Program-made: the position numbers and the translations under genes
NCBI RefSeq assembly: GCF_001013905.1
Contig: NZ_LN831789.1
Coordinates: 62,001 to 126,000, forward strand
Length of the DNA stretch: 64,000 nucleotides
Direction: 5' to 3'
From: Streptomyces leeuwenhoekii
GTDB lineage: Bacteria; Actinomycetota; Actinomycetes; Streptomycetales; Streptomycetaceae
The notes under the pieces: model-generated
Seen by the model: the letters and a program-made list of their open reading frames with translations, nothing else
The model's database searches: none
What the model was told of the DNA's origin: nothing
In this document: piece by piece, positions 39,555-48,361 of the stretch
Layout of the letters: each line of letters starts with the position of its first letter
Position numbering within the stretch: position 1 is the stretch's first letter

Positions 39555-40365
39555 ACCGCCTGGCGGGCCAGCCGGAGAGGCAAGGGTCTGGACATCGGCC
39601 GCCCGCCCGAGCACGACCTGCGCAGCATCATGAACGCCATCCTCTACGTCGACCGCACCGGCATCCCCTGGCGCTACCTGCCGCACGACTTCGCCCCCTG
39701 GGAAACCGTCTACGGCTACTTCGCCGCATGGCAGAAGGAAGGCGTCTTCGACCAGCTAAACGGTCTCCTGCGGCGCCTGGTCCGGGAGACCGAAGGCCGC
39801 CACGGCGAGCCGAGTGCCTGCGTGCTGGACGCGCAGAGCGTGAAGACCTCCAGTAATGTGCCGGCGGCAGGCCAGGGCATCGACGCCGGCAAGAAAATCG
39901 CAGGCCGCAAGCGCCATATCGGGGTAGACACCCTCGGCCTGCTCCTGGCCGTCTGGGTCACCGCGGCGAGCGTTTCCGACAACGCCGGCGGCATGCACCT
40001 GATGTCCCACATCGCCGCCACCCACCCGCGTGTGACCAAGGCATGGGCCGACACCGGCTACCGCACCAAAGCCATCGAGCACGGCGCCCGCCTCGGCATC
40101 GACGTCGAAGTCGTCCAACGCGAACCCGGAACCAAAGGCTTCAAGGTGATCCCGCGACGCTGGGTGGTCGAGCGGACCTTCGGCTGGTTCATGCACCACC
40201 GCCGACTCGCCCGCGACTACGAAACCCACCCCCACCGCTCCGAAGCCATGATCCACATCGCCATGATCGACCTCATAAGCCGCAGACTCACCCGCGAATC
40301 CACCCCGAACTGGCGCGACACCTGAAGCCCGAACCAAACAACCCTGCCGGGATAAAACGCTCTTT
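39555..40365 (+). mobile_element. IS5-like element B, plus-strand copy lacking its left end
   Basis: The transposase frame runs from about 39555 to 40325 and includes WRASRRGKGLDIGRPPEHDL, CVLDAQSVKTSS, KRHIGVDTLGLLLAV (DDE Asp), KAWADTGYRTKAIEHG and RRWVVERTFGWFMHHRRLARDYE (Y-R-E). The first 25 or so codons are missing. The right end GGGATAAAACGCTCTTT (40349-40365) is present, and the same 17-mer stands in direct orientation just before the truncated gene (39537-39553) as the outer end of the minus copy. Confidence 0.75.
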
Positions 40366-40480
40366 AAGGCCAGCGTACGTGTCGCGGATGATCAGCCGGA
40401 TGCCGGACAGGCCACAGGCGATCAGCAAGTGCAGGAAGGCGAGCCAGCCAGGCGCCGCCCTTAGCTCTGGCGCCAGCAAT
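40366..40480 (-). pseudogene. IS256-family (mutator) transposase fragment
   Basis: On the minus strand the segment WLAFLHLLIACGLSGIRLIIRDTYAGL matches the core of mutator-type transposases (FLR-L-ARGLSGV-LVISDAHAGL), including the catalytic Asp region. It is cut at its downstream end by IS5-like element B. The following 200 bp up to the GtrA gene show no gene. Confidence 0.6.
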
Positions 40481-40693
40481 GCCGAGGGCTCTCGCGGTGG
40501 CCGGTCGTATTGATGCCGCCCCGTGTAGCTTGCTTTGTAGCAGGACACAACGTGGGCACTCGCGTCCTCGCCTGGCCAGCGGCACCCGTAGGTTATCTGG
40601 GCGTCAGACGGTCAATGCCTGCCCGTCCGGTGGTTGGTATCAGCGTTGGTCTACCATCGATCGACTGAGGCAACCAAGAGATCGGCAGACGCA

Positions 40694-41158
40694 GTGACTC
40701 TCACAGACAAGGCTGGACCGCAGACCAGGAGCCGTCAATTACGGGCGGAAGTCGGCAGGTTCGGCGTGATTGGCGGCCTAGGGTGGCTTGTCGACACGCT
40801 GACATTCAACTTCTTCCTGAATATTTTGGGACTAGCCTCTGTCCGGTCGGGACTTCTGGCGAGCACCATCGCCATAGCGTTCAACTATTTAGGGCATCGG
40901 TACTGGACCTATCGGTCGTCCGCCACGGTAAGCCGTTCACGCGAGGTCGGACTTTTCGCCCTCTTTAGTGTCATTGGCATGGCGATCCAGAACGGCGTGC
41001 TCGCTATTTCTCATTACGGATTCGGATATACTTCAGCTTGGGCTGACAATATCGCGAAGAACATGGTTGGGCTGGGAGCGGCCACCGTCTTCCGGTTCTG
41101 GGCGTACCGCAACTTAGTATTTCACGTTACGCATCAATCACCGGCCGACGCGCGATGA
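40694..41158 (+). CDS. GtrA-family membrane protein, 154 aa
   Basis: The GTG at 40694 is chosen because the protein family starts about there; an upstream extension of 20 codons looks unnatural. Four hydrophobic helices are visible (VIGGLGWLVDTLTFNFFLN; LASTIAIAFNYLGHRYWTY; LFALFSVIGMAIQNGVLAI; KNMVGLGAATVFRFWAYRNLVF). This is the GtrA fold, proposed to flip polyprenyl-phosphate sugars for cell wall glycosylation. Its natural partner would be a GT-C glycosyltransferase such as the one at 29.9 kb, from which it is now separated by the IS cluster. Confidence 0.8.
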   Translation: MTLTDKAGPQTRSRQLRAEVGRFGVIGGLGWLVDTLTFNFFLNILGLASVRSGLLASTIAIAFNYLGHRYWTYRSSATVSRSREVGLFALFSVIGMAIQNGVLAISHYGFGYTSAWADNIAKNMVGLGAATVFRFWAYRNLVFHVTHQSPADAR

Positions 41159-41388
41159 CGTGACCAGCATAGGAGGCGAACCTTCGTTGCGCCGCACTTC
41201 ATGATCAGCCAGTGGCTCGCGGCGAAATCTACCTTTTGGTGCCGGTCCGCCGACGTCCGACCCTCACTGAACAGCGAAGCTCGGCCCGACTCCGAGCAAG
41301 ATCGCTCTGGCTGGAAACCTTCTGGATCGAGCGCGTGAGCGAATGTAGGTTTCGTGTTGATCGCAACCCCTGAGCATGGAGGATCGTC

Positions 41389-41523
41389 ATGGAACCCCAG
41401 ATGACTGAGCTTCAGCCGGAGGCCTACGAGGCGCCGTCCCTCATCGAGGTGGGCGAGTTCTCGGAGGACACGCTCGGCTTCGGAAGCAAGCCGCTGGACA
41501 GCTTCGGCCTGAACTTCTTTTAG
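41389..41523 (+). CDS. cptA: Lasso peptide precursor, chaxapeptin-type, 44 aa
   Basis: The ATG at 41389 has GGAGG 6 nt upstream. The leader (29 residues) holds the recognition motif Y13xxP16xL18xxxG22xF24 for the B1 element, and Thr28 at the conserved position -2 before the cleavage site. The core is GFGSKPLDSFGLNFF: Gly1 and Asp8 can close an 8-residue macrolactam ring, leaving a 7-residue tail with bulky residues as plugs (class II lasso, no cysteine). I recall this core as chaxapeptin of S. leeuwenhoekii; sungsanpin (GFGSKPIDSFGLSWL) is close. The cyclase starts 7 nt downstream. Confidence 0.9.
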   Translation: MEPQMTELQPEAYEAPSLIEVGEFSEDTLGFGSKPLDSFGLNFF

Positions 41524-41530
41524 GCCAACA

Positions 41531-43345
41531 GTGAGCACCGGGTTTCTTATCCTGCCGGACTCTGTCGGTACTGATGCCCTCCGCGACAGGCTTCCGTTGC
41601 TGGCGTTACGCACGCTTCGGTACCCATCGGGGCGGCCGTGGATCGTCGGCAGATGGGACGCTGAGGAGATCATGTCCGCGCGTGTCGGCCCGGTGCACGT
41701 GGTGGTGATCGGGTTTTGCCCGGTCACCACCACCGAACTGACCTCGTTGATCAGTCGGATCCACACCGTCTCTGACGTGAATCGTTTGGTTGCCAGTCTG
41801 CCTGGAAGCTTCCACCTCGTCGCCGCGGTCGGGCGGCAGTTACGGGTTCAGGGCAGCATCACGGGTCTACGCAGAATCGCTTGGGCAAAGAGCGACGGCC
41901 ATACCTTCGTCTCCGACCGCACCGACATACTCGCCGACCTGACGAACGCAAAAATCGACGATTCTCTCCTCGCCACGAGAGTGGCATGCGGCGGGATGGT
42001 CCCCCCACCGCTGCGTGAACGCAGTATGTGGCTTGGCGTCAACTCTCTGCCGCCCGACCGCTATCTCTTGGTCGAGGGCGGGCAGCGGACGCGCGAGGTG
42101 AAATGGTGGCAGCCGCCAGCACCAGAAACGACTCTTGCTGAGGGCGCCTGCAGAGTCAGGGAAGCTCTCGTATCGGCCCTGTACAGCAGGAACCCCGTCC
42201 ACGGCCGACTCAGCGCGGACCTGTCAGGCGGGCTTGACTCTACCTCGCTGGCCTTTCTCGCCGCCCGGACCACGCCTCATCTACTCACACACCGCTGGGC
42301 GGAGGCCGAGGCGGGCAATGACGACGGCAAGTATGCGGCGATCGCGGCGCGGGAGTTGCCCAATGCTGAACACCTTGTCATTCCGCAATCAGATATACCG
42401 CCTGTCTTCTCCGACCCGCACCTGAACGGCGACCCCGAGCAACCCTATCTTTTCGCGCGGACGGCTGCCCGAGCCGTGTATACGGCTCGTATGCTAGTCG
42501 CGCATAGTTCCACGAGACATATAGCCGGCCATGGGGGAGACGAACTCTTCTACAAGTTCCCTGGATATCTTCACCCTCTGCTGCGTCGGCGTCCACTCAC
42601 CGCCATCCGGCATATTCGCGCCCATCTGGCGCTCAGCCGGTGGGACAGGAAAGCCACCGTCGCACAATTGCTGGACACCAGTGGTTTCCCGGATTGGTGG
42701 AAGCGGCAGGCGGACCAACTTACTGCACCTCCACCAGGCGGACGTTTTCCGCCTTTGGGCTGGGGATTTATGCCTCTGCACGCCCAGCCCTGGGTGACAG
42801 GGGAGGCGCTGCACGCGGCACGCGCCACACTCCGCGAGGCGGCGGAAGAGGCCCACCCCCTCGCCCCGGACCGGGGGCAACACCAGTACCTGCTGGCCCT
42901 GCGTACCACCGCGCCGGCATACGCACAGCTCGGTCGCCTATTCGAGCGGGCGGGTGTCCGGCTGGACTTGCCATACCTGGATGACCGGGTCGTAGAAGCG
43001 GCCCTGTCTGTCCGGCTGGAGGAGCGGGCCCACCCCTGGCGTTACAAACCACTTCTCGCGGAGGCCATGCGGGGTGTCGTCCCGGAGAGCATCGCTACCC
43101 GCGTCACCAAGGGAGAGTTCAGTGCCGATTTGAGTCTCGGGTTACGCCGGAACCGCGCGAGCGTGCTGGACTTTCTCGCCGATTCTGCCATCGCCAAGAG
43201 GGGGCTGATCGACGTCGACACCCTGCGTCGCCTGCTTCTCGCGCCCCAGGCTGATCACTCCCGAAATATAGCTCTCGAACACCTCGTGGGCTGTGAGACC
43301 TGGCTCCGCACCACCCCAAAGAGACAAGATGCGCCTGCACCCTGA
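41531..43345 (+). CDS. cptC: Lasso cyclase (asparagine-synthetase-like), 604 aa
   Basis: The N-terminal 200 residues resemble a glutaminase-like domain without its catalytic Cys. The ATP-pyrophosphatase P-loop SGGLDST lies at 232-238, and a second conserved stretch, IAGHGGDELFYKFPGYLHP, contains the family's GGDE motif. The enzyme adenylates Asp8 of the core and closes the bond to the Gly1 amine during threading. The GTG start lies 7 nt after the precursor gene and the 3' end overlaps the B1 gene. The length is normal for actinobacterial C proteins. Confidence 0.9.
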   Translation: MSTGFLILPDSVGTDALRDRLPLLALRTLRYPSGRPWIVGRWDAEEIMSARVGPVHVVVIGFCPVTTTELTSLISRIHTVSDVNRLVASLPGSFHLVAAVGRQLRVQGSITGLRRIAWAKSDGHTFVSDRTDILADLTNAKIDDSLLATRVACGGMVPPPLRERSMWLGVNSLPPDRYLLVEGGQRTREVKWWQPPAPETTLAEGACRVREALVSALYSRNPVHGRLSADLSGGLDSTSLAFLAARTTPHLLTHRWAEAEAGNDDGKYAAIAARELPNAEHLVIPQSDIPPVFSDPHLNGDPEQPYLFARTAARAVYTARMLVAHSSTRHIAGHGGDELFYKFPGYLHPLLRRRPLTAIRHIRAHLALSRWDRKATVAQLLDTSGFPDWWKRQADQLTAPPPGGRFPPLGWGFMPLHAQPWVTGEALHAARATLREAAEEAHPLAPDRGQHQYLLALRTTAPAYAQLGRLFERAGVRLDLPYLDDRVVEAALSVRLEERAHPWRYKPLLAEAMRGVVPESIATRVTKGEFSADLSLGLRRNRASVLDFLADSAIAKRGLIDVDTLRRLLLAPQADHSRNIALEHLVGCETWLRTTPKRQDAPAP

Positions 43346-43586
43346 TATCGTCATCGCGGAAACCGAAGACGGTGCGGTCCTACTACACCAAAGGACCGGC
43401 CGCTACTGGCAGCTGAACACCACGGGCATGGCGGTCATCGAAAGCCTGACTTCCGGTGAGACCCTCGCCGAGATCACGCACCGTATGGCCAAGCGTTACG
43501 GCTTGCCCGCTGAGCAGGTCCGGCAGGACGTCGAAGCCGTCGTCCATCAACTACACGCGGCCCAGATAGTGGAGAGCACCTCGTGA
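43329..43586 (+). CDS. cptB1: Lasso B1 protein, RRE leader-binding (PqqD-like), 85 aa
   Basis: The ATG at 43329 lies inside the end of the cyclase gene. The protein has the RRE fold pattern: strands around DGAVLLHQRTGRYWQLNTTG, then MAVIESLTSGETLAEITHRM and a helical C terminus (LPAEQVRQDVEAVVHQLHAAQIV). It binds the leader YxxPxLxxxGxF motif and brings the precursor to the protease. Its TGA overlaps the B2 start as GTGA. Confidence 0.9.
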   Translation: MRLHPDIVIAETEDGAVLLHQRTGRYWQLNTTGMAVIESLTSGETLAEITHRMAKRYGLPAEQVRQDVEAVVHQLHAAQIVESTS

Positions 43587-43999
43587 GTACCCCCGCCGCC
43601 CTGGTCAAGCGCAGAAAACTGCCCTTCCATCGCAGAGTGCTGCCGCTCGTTGCTGTCGGTGTTGCCCGCCTCCTCAGCAGGACAAAGCCTGCACGGCTGC
43701 GAGCCATCCTGAGCTACGCACGACGGGGTGCCGCGCCGGCCACGGTGGAACAGGCGATGGCCGCGCGACAAGCGGTCGTCGCCGTCAGCCAACGGTGCGC
43801 CGGACAGGCCTGCCTTCAGCGTTCCATCGCGACGGCACTGCTCTGCCGGGCGCGTGGATCCTGGCCGACCTGGTGCACCGGGGTACGGACCAGCCCGTTC
43901 GAAGCCCATGCCTGGATCGAGGCCGAAGGTCGGCTCATCGGCGAGCCGTACCCGGACGGTCACTATCGGCCTTTGCTGACCGTTCCTCCGGTTTCCTGA
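43583..43999 (+). CDS. cptB2: Lasso B2 leader peptidase (transglutaminase-like), 138 aa
   Basis: The catalytic Cys is C77 in QACLQRSIATALLCR and the His is H109 in FEAHAWIEAEG, the Cys-His arrangement of lasso B2 proteases. The enzyme cuts the leader after Leu29 to free Gly1 for cyclisation. It is the last gene of the A-C-B1-B2 operon. No ABC transporter follows; the 207 bp downstream contain no gene. Confidence 0.9.
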   Translation: MSTPAALVKRRKLPFHRRVLPLVAVGVARLLSRTKPARLRAILSYARRGAAPATVEQAMAARQAVVAVSQRCAGQACLQRSIATALLCRARGSWPTWCTGVRTSPFEAHAWIEAEGRLIGEPYPDGHYRPLLTVPPVS

Positions 44000-44206
44000 C
44001 ACCGGTCGACACGACCGACGACGGTCGGCTGCCGACTCACCGTGCACCTCCCCGGACCACGCCCGCCGCCTGATCGTGGCCAGCCAATGCGAGAGCCAGC
44101 GACCAGACGGCCCGGCCGCCCCCAACGCGGAGACGCCCGCCCCCGTGGAGGCCCCCGGGCCGGGACTGGCCGGACGCACCGATCCCGGCATGCGGCGGGA
44201 CCGGGT

Positions 44207-44605
44207 TCAGCCGCAGTCGTTCCGGTTGATCTTCAGGGAGCGGGTCTGGTCGTTGAGGTTGTAGCCGCGCAGGTCGTGGATGGATCCGCCGCTGCGGGTG
44301 ACGCACACCCAGCGGCCGGCGTGGTTGCGCTTTTCGTAGATGCGGGCGGTGCGGTCGGAGTTGTTGCGGATGGAGCTGCCGCGGTCCCGGATCGCGGAGG
44401 GCAGGTCCTTCACGCTGCCGTCCACAGCCCGGCGCACCCAGGGCTGCCCGCCGAAGTTGATCTCGGGGTAGATGCAGACGTAGCCGGACGGGCAGTCGAT
44501 CGCGGCCTGTGCCGCATGGGGCTCGCTGGAAGCCGAGGCCGGAGCGGTCAGCGGTGTGAGGGCGAGGGCGGCGACGGCCGCAGCACGCATCAGGTTCCTA
44601 ATCAC
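44207..44605 (-). CDS. Secreted peptidase-inhibitor-like (I36/crystallin-fold) protein, 132 aa
   Basis: A signal peptide (MRAAAVAALALTPLTAPASA) begins the protein; the GTG at 44605 or the ATG at 44590, which has AGGAA, may be the start. The mature part includes CPSGYVCIYPEINFGGQPW and the pattern IRDRGSSIRNNSDRTARIYEKRNHAGRWVCV, typical of the I36 (Streptomyces metalloproteinase inhibitor-like, beta-gamma-crystallin) family, with four cysteines. It is exported. A role as protease inhibitor is a family inference. Confidence 0.75.
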   Translation of the reverse strand: MIRNLMRAAAVAALALTPLTAPASASSEPHAAQAAIDCPSGYVCIYPEINFGGQPWVRRAVDGSVKDLPSAIRDRGSSIRNNSDRTARIYEKRNHAGRWVCVTRSGGSIHDLRGYNLNDQTRSLKINRNDCG

Positions 44606-44795
44606 GTACTACGGATACTGCTCGCCGCCCGTGAGTAGCGTCGCTTGCGGCCCGCGTTCACTCCAGCGGAGCAGTTCTCCATGGCCTCCGCGATGCCCGG
44701 GTCCACCCGCTGCTCGGGGACGACGGCCAGGTGTGCGGCCAATGTGCGGCGGCAGCCGCCCGAGTATGGCAGACCAGAACAGGGCCCAGTACTGT

Positions 44796-44819
44796 GGGTA
44801 CGGGTACGTACCCGTACCC
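44796..44819. promoter_or_regulatory. 24-bp perfect palindrome, probable antitoxin operator
   Basis: The sequence made of GGGTACGGGTAC followed by its exact complement (GTACCCGTACCC) lies 21 bp before the start of the ribbon-helix-helix gene. It contains repeated GTAC cores, the kind of tandem site that RHH antitoxins bind to repress their own operon. Confidence 0.65.
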
Positions 44820-44840
44820 TGCTTGTCTGGAGGGAGCCTG

Positions 44841-45101
44841 ATGATGTCTGACGCGAACGTCCGTATCCCCGAAGAGGCCCGTGACCGGCTGGCGGCCATA
44901 GCGGCGGCGGAGGGCATGTCGTTGCGTGCCTATCTGGCTCGGCTTGCCGAAACTCTGCTCACCCCGGAGGAGCGTGCCGTGCGGGCGGAGCAGGCCAGGG
45001 CCGCGTTGAAGGAGTGGAACGGCTACGCGCCCACTCCCGCCGAGGAGCAGGACCTCGACAGCGAGCTGGACCGGCGGCTGTCCCGGGCGGGGGCCCGGTG
45101 A
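44841..45101 (+). CDS. Ribbon-helix-helix antitoxin, 86 aa
   Basis: The ATG at 44841 follows GGAGGGAG. The N-terminal strand (NVRIPEEARDRLAAIAAAEGMSLRAYLARLAETLL) is a typical CopG/VapB-like ribbon-helix-helix. The C-terminal half is acidic and helical, probably the toxin-binding tail. Its stop overlaps the start of the PIN-like gene (GTGA), the classical antitoxin-toxin layout, and the palindrome upstream fits autoregulation. Confidence 0.85.
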   Translation: MMSDANVRIPEEARDRLAAIAAAEGMSLRAYLARLAETLLTPEERAVRAEQARAALKEWNGYAPTPAEEQDLDSELDRRLSRAGAR

Positions 45102-45478
45102 GCGACGCCGTGCACATCGTCCTGGACGACACCGCGATGGCCGCGGCCGGCCAGGGCAATGTCCTGGCCTCCCGCCTGATCCACCGCGCCCATGCCCAGG
45201 CGGGCTGGTACCTGTACGCCCCCGCGTGTGCGCTCGTGGAAGCCGACCGTGCCCGGCCCGGCACGGCGGAGCACCTGGCCGCGCTGCCGGGCATCACGGT
45301 CCTCGAGCTGGACCTCCCGGCCGCCCTGGCCGTCGCCCGGCATGACACCTGGGCGGCGGCACACTGCCAGTACGCGGCCCAGCCGACTCCGGACCGCCCC
45401 GACGGTGCGGTCATCGCCACCACCGTCCCCGACCGGTGGATCGGTGAGCCGGTCCGCGTCCTGGACCTCACCCCCTGA
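45098..45478 (+). CDS. PIN-like toxin (VapC-type), 126 aa
   Basis: The first strand with an acidic pair (IVLDDTAMAAAG), a second acidic position (ALVEADR) and a third in the C-terminal half (DGAVIATTV) fit the metal-binding acidic residues of PIN-domain RNases. It is overlapped with the RHH antitoxin. VapC toxins cut tRNA or rRNA when freed. The match is weaker than in textbook VapC proteins, so the family call is moderate while the toxin-antitoxin arrangement is strong. Confidence 0.7.
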   Translation: MSDAVHIVLDDTAMAAAGQGNVLASRLIHRAHAQAGWYLYAPACALVEADRARPGTAEHLAALPGITVLELDLPAALAVARHDTWAAAHCQYAAQPTPDRPDGAVIATTVPDRWIGEPVRVLDLTP

Positions 45479-45491
45479 CCCCGCGCCCGGA

Positions 45492-48164
45492 TCACCCGCC
45501 GGCGCGAAGACGGGCTCGGCGGGTATGGACGAGGCGTTGCCAGCGGGCGCGGACGGCTTCGGGCCCGTCGAGCCAGTGCGCGGCGGAAGGGCCGGGCAGG
45601 GGCAGGCCGCCCATGTAGTGGGCGATGTCGGCGTAGTAGGCGTAGTCGCCGGTCCGGGCCAGGTCGCGCAGGCGGCCGGTGACGGCGCGGACCTTGTCCT
45701 GCTCGCCGAGGACGGCGTGGTGGAAGGCCAGGGCCAGTTCCAGAGCGGCTTCGGCTGCGGTGATGCCGGCGTCGTGGCTCTCGGCGCGCAGGTCGCGGGC
45801 GGCTTCGAGGCCGCGCGGAGTTCCGGCGTCGCGGACGAGGGCGGCGATCCGCACGGTGAGGTTGGTGGCGCGCAGGTCCAGGCCGGTGAGGAGCTGCTCG
45901 GCGAGGTGGAGCTCGTCGTCCGCGGTGTCGGGGTCGGTGAAGGCCACCGCGAAGGCGCGCTGGGCTTGGCTGGTGGCGCGTTCCCCGGCGACGCCGTGCT
46001 GCTCGGCCTGGTTGCGGGCGGCTGCGTAGGCGGCGGCCGCGCGGTCCATGTCGCCGTGGGGCCAGAGGATGTCGCCTTCGACGCGGTGCTGGCGGCCGGC
46101 CCAGCCGAGGGCCTGGGCGGTGGCGTGGGCGGTGGGGAAGTCGCCGGCGAGGCGGGCGAGGTGGGCGAGTCCCCGGCGGGCAGCGGGGGCGAGGCGCCCG
46201 CCCCTGTCGGCGACGAGCTGCATCCCGTGGCGGGAGGCCGCGGAGTCGCCGAGGTCGCGGTGGGCCTTGGCGAGGTAGTAGACGCCCATCTCGTGCAGGT
46301 CGGCGGGGAGCAGGCCGCTGCCGGTGACGGCGGCGAGGCGGGAAGCGGTGACGGAGCGGTGCTCGCGCTGGCGGCGGGCGAGGGCGGTGAGGAGTTCGAC
46401 GAGCGCGTCGGCCGACGTCTCCAGGCCGCCGGTGCGGCCCGGCCGGGCGGGTGGGGCGATCGGCTCCCACACGGAGTCGCTGACGTAGGCCCAGGCTGCG
46501 TCGGCGAGCCAGCCCAGCTCCAGACGGTAGTCCCGGGCCAGGGTGAGGCCCTGGCGCAGGCAGCCGACCAGCAGCATCCGGTTGCGGCCGCCGGCGGCGG
46601 TCCACTGGGTGCCGAGGGCGGCCAGTGCGCGTTCGGCGGCCTGCTGCCAGTCGCCATCCGTCCAGCGGTCGTCGGTGGCGTCGTCGGCGCTGCGCAGGGT
46701 GGAGCGGATCAGCCCGTGCAGGTGGTAGGGCCACAGCCCGAAGACGTTCTCGCGGACGAAGGGCCGCTCGATCAGCCGCTGCGCGGGCGCCTGGTGGGCG
46801 AGGCCGGCGGCGGCGGTGGCGAGGGTGAGATCGAAGGCGTCCAGCAGGCTGACGGAGCGCAGGACGTGCCGTTCGTCGGGGGTGAGGTCGGACAGAGTGC
46901 GGGCGATCAGGGCGCCGAAGTCGTGGTCGAAGTCGGACGGGACCGGTTGGCGGGTGCGGCGGATCTCCAGGAAGCGCAGGACGGACAGGTCGAGGTAGAG
47001 GGGCAGGCCGTGGGACCGGCCGGTGATGACCTGGCGGATCTCGCTGCTGATGAGCGGCTGGCCGTCGCGGGAGAGGCGGCGGGCGAGGTAGTCGTCGCAG
47101 TCCTCGGGTGAGAAGTCTCCGACCAGGACCTGCCGCCCGCGCCCTCGTACGGCGCCTGCCCGCGCGGCCGGGACCGTGGAGGCGGGCACGGCCAGGCCGG
47201 GCCATGCGGCCGGCCCGGTGTAGTCGAGCTGGCCTTGCAGGGCAGGGTCGGCCCACTGCAGGCGCGAGCGGCCGGTGACGATGAAGAAGCAGTTGGGCAT
47301 CAGCCACACCACCCGCTGGATGAGCCGCTCCAGGTCGCGGTGGGTGCGGTCGCCGACGTCCTCGAAGGTGTCCAGCAGGATCACCGGCGTGACGCGCTTG
47401 TCCGCCGGGAGCTGGACGAGCTCCCACGCCAGCAGGTGCGGGTAGAAGGAGAGCGCCTCGAGGTCGGGCTCGGTCTCCAGCAGGTCGGCGAGCCGGGCGC
47501 ACCCGGCGAGTGCGCGGACGGTCTGGCGCCGCTCGCGCAGGGCGCGGACGAGGGAGCCAGTGACCTGCCCGACGGCGCTGCCGATGGTGCCGGGCAGGAG
47601 CAGGGTCTGGGCGATGTCGGCCATCGCGGACTGCATCTGCTGCGGCATCGCCTTGCCGAACCGGCCGGCCAGGCCGCCGCGGCGCAGGTACTCCTCCAGC
47701 GGCTCGCCGGGATGCTGGGTCTCCCAGTAGCGGCGCAGCGCCAGGTCGAAGGCGGGCAGCGGGCGGCCCAGTGCGCTCAGGGCGGCCCGGATGGTCAGCA
47801 CGAGCTGCTCGAAGTCGGTGCCGGCGGAGCGGGCGAGGTCGATGCGCACGGGCAGGATCCGCTCACCGGCCCAGGTGGGCTCGCCCCACTGCGCTGGCCG
47901 GTGTTCGGCGCCGGCCAGCGCGGCCTCCAGCTTCCGGGACAGGGTGGTCTTGCCGATCCCGCCGACCCCGTGGAACACGAGCACGTTGTCGCGCGGCGCC
48001 TCCATGTCCTCCACGTCGAACCCCGCCTCGGCGGTGCGGCGCAGGTGGGCGGTGAGCGCGGCCGCGACGATCTCCCACTGAATCTGCCGGTTCGTGAACG
48101 CCTCCCCGGCCTCCAGGCTGCGGTCGTTCGTGCTGAACAGCGCCCGCAGATCCCGACCTGCCAC
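45492..48164 (-). CDS. STAND NTPase with TPR-like C terminus, 890 aa
   Basis: After a 60-residue N-terminal region, a P-loop GVGGIGKTT (66-74) and a Walker B VILLDTFED (261-269), followed by a sensor-like FFIVTGRSRL, define an NB-ARC/NACHT-like NTPase. Residues 550-880 are helical TPR-like repeats (YYLAKAHRDLGDSAASRHGMQL; AELALELALAFHH type). STAND proteins bind a ligand with the repeat part, oligomerise and activate an effector; here no clear N-terminal effector domain is seen. It stands between a toxin-antitoxin pair and a zeta-like gene, so a defence role is possible but unproven; many Streptomyces STAND proteins are developmental regulators. Confidence 0.75.
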   Translation of the reverse strand: MAGRDLRALFSTNDRSLEAGEAFTNRQIQWEIVAAALTAHLRRTAEAGFDVEDMEAPRDNVLVFHGVGGIGKTTLSRKLEAALAGAEHRPAQWGEPTWAGERILPVRIDLARSAGTDFEQLVLTIRAALSALGRPLPAFDLALRRYWETQHPGEPLEEYLRRGGLAGRFGKAMPQQMQSAMADIAQTLLLPGTIGSAVGQVTGSLVRALRERRQTVRALAGCARLADLLETEPDLEALSFYPHLLAWELVQLPADKRVTPVILLDTFEDVGDRTHRDLERLIQRVVWLMPNCFFIVTGRSRLQWADPALQGQLDYTGPAAWPGLAVPASTVPAARAGAVRGRGRQVLVGDFSPEDCDDYLARRLSRDGQPLISSEIRQVITGRSHGLPLYLDLSVLRFLEIRRTRQPVPSDFDHDFGALIARTLSDLTPDERHVLRSVSLLDAFDLTLATAAAGLAHQAPAQRLIERPFVRENVFGLWPYHLHGLIRSTLRSADDATDDRWTDGDWQQAAERALAALGTQWTAAGGRNRMLLVGCLRQGLTLARDYRLELGWLADAAWAYVSDSVWEPIAPPARPGRTGGLETSADALVELLTALARRQREHRSVTASRLAAVTGSGLLPADLHEMGVYYLAKAHRDLGDSAASRHGMQLVADRGGRLAPAARRGLAHLARLAGDFPTAHATAQALGWAGRQHRVEGDILWPHGDMDRAAAAYAAARNQAEQHGVAGERATSQAQRAFAVAFTDPDTADDELHLAEQLLTGLDLRATNLTVRIAALVRDAGTPRGLEAARDLRAESHDAGITAAEAALELALAFHHAVLGEQDKVRAVTGRLRDLARTGDYAYYADIAHYMGGLPLPGPSAAHWLDGPEAVRARWQRLVHTRRARLRAGG

Positions 48165-48361
48165 GACCCACCCCCGAAACGATGATCACTTGATGCCCAA
48201 CCTATGCCCGCGCAAGTCCCCTTGGAGAAGCATCTCCCGCAGGCACCCGGCTGCGAAGGAGCTCTGCCCCTGCTCCTGGCGCGTCGCGGCGCTGGGCCGC
48301 TGGTTCCGGCCAGGGAGACAATGGCCGTTTCACATCAAGATCAACACGAAGGTGGTGGACC

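Noticed and set aside
45192..47111. 639-codon plus-strand frame opposite the STAND NTPase gene
   Set aside because: It is the mirror of a well-supported minus-strand NTPase. Its product is Gly/Val/Glu-rich without motifs.
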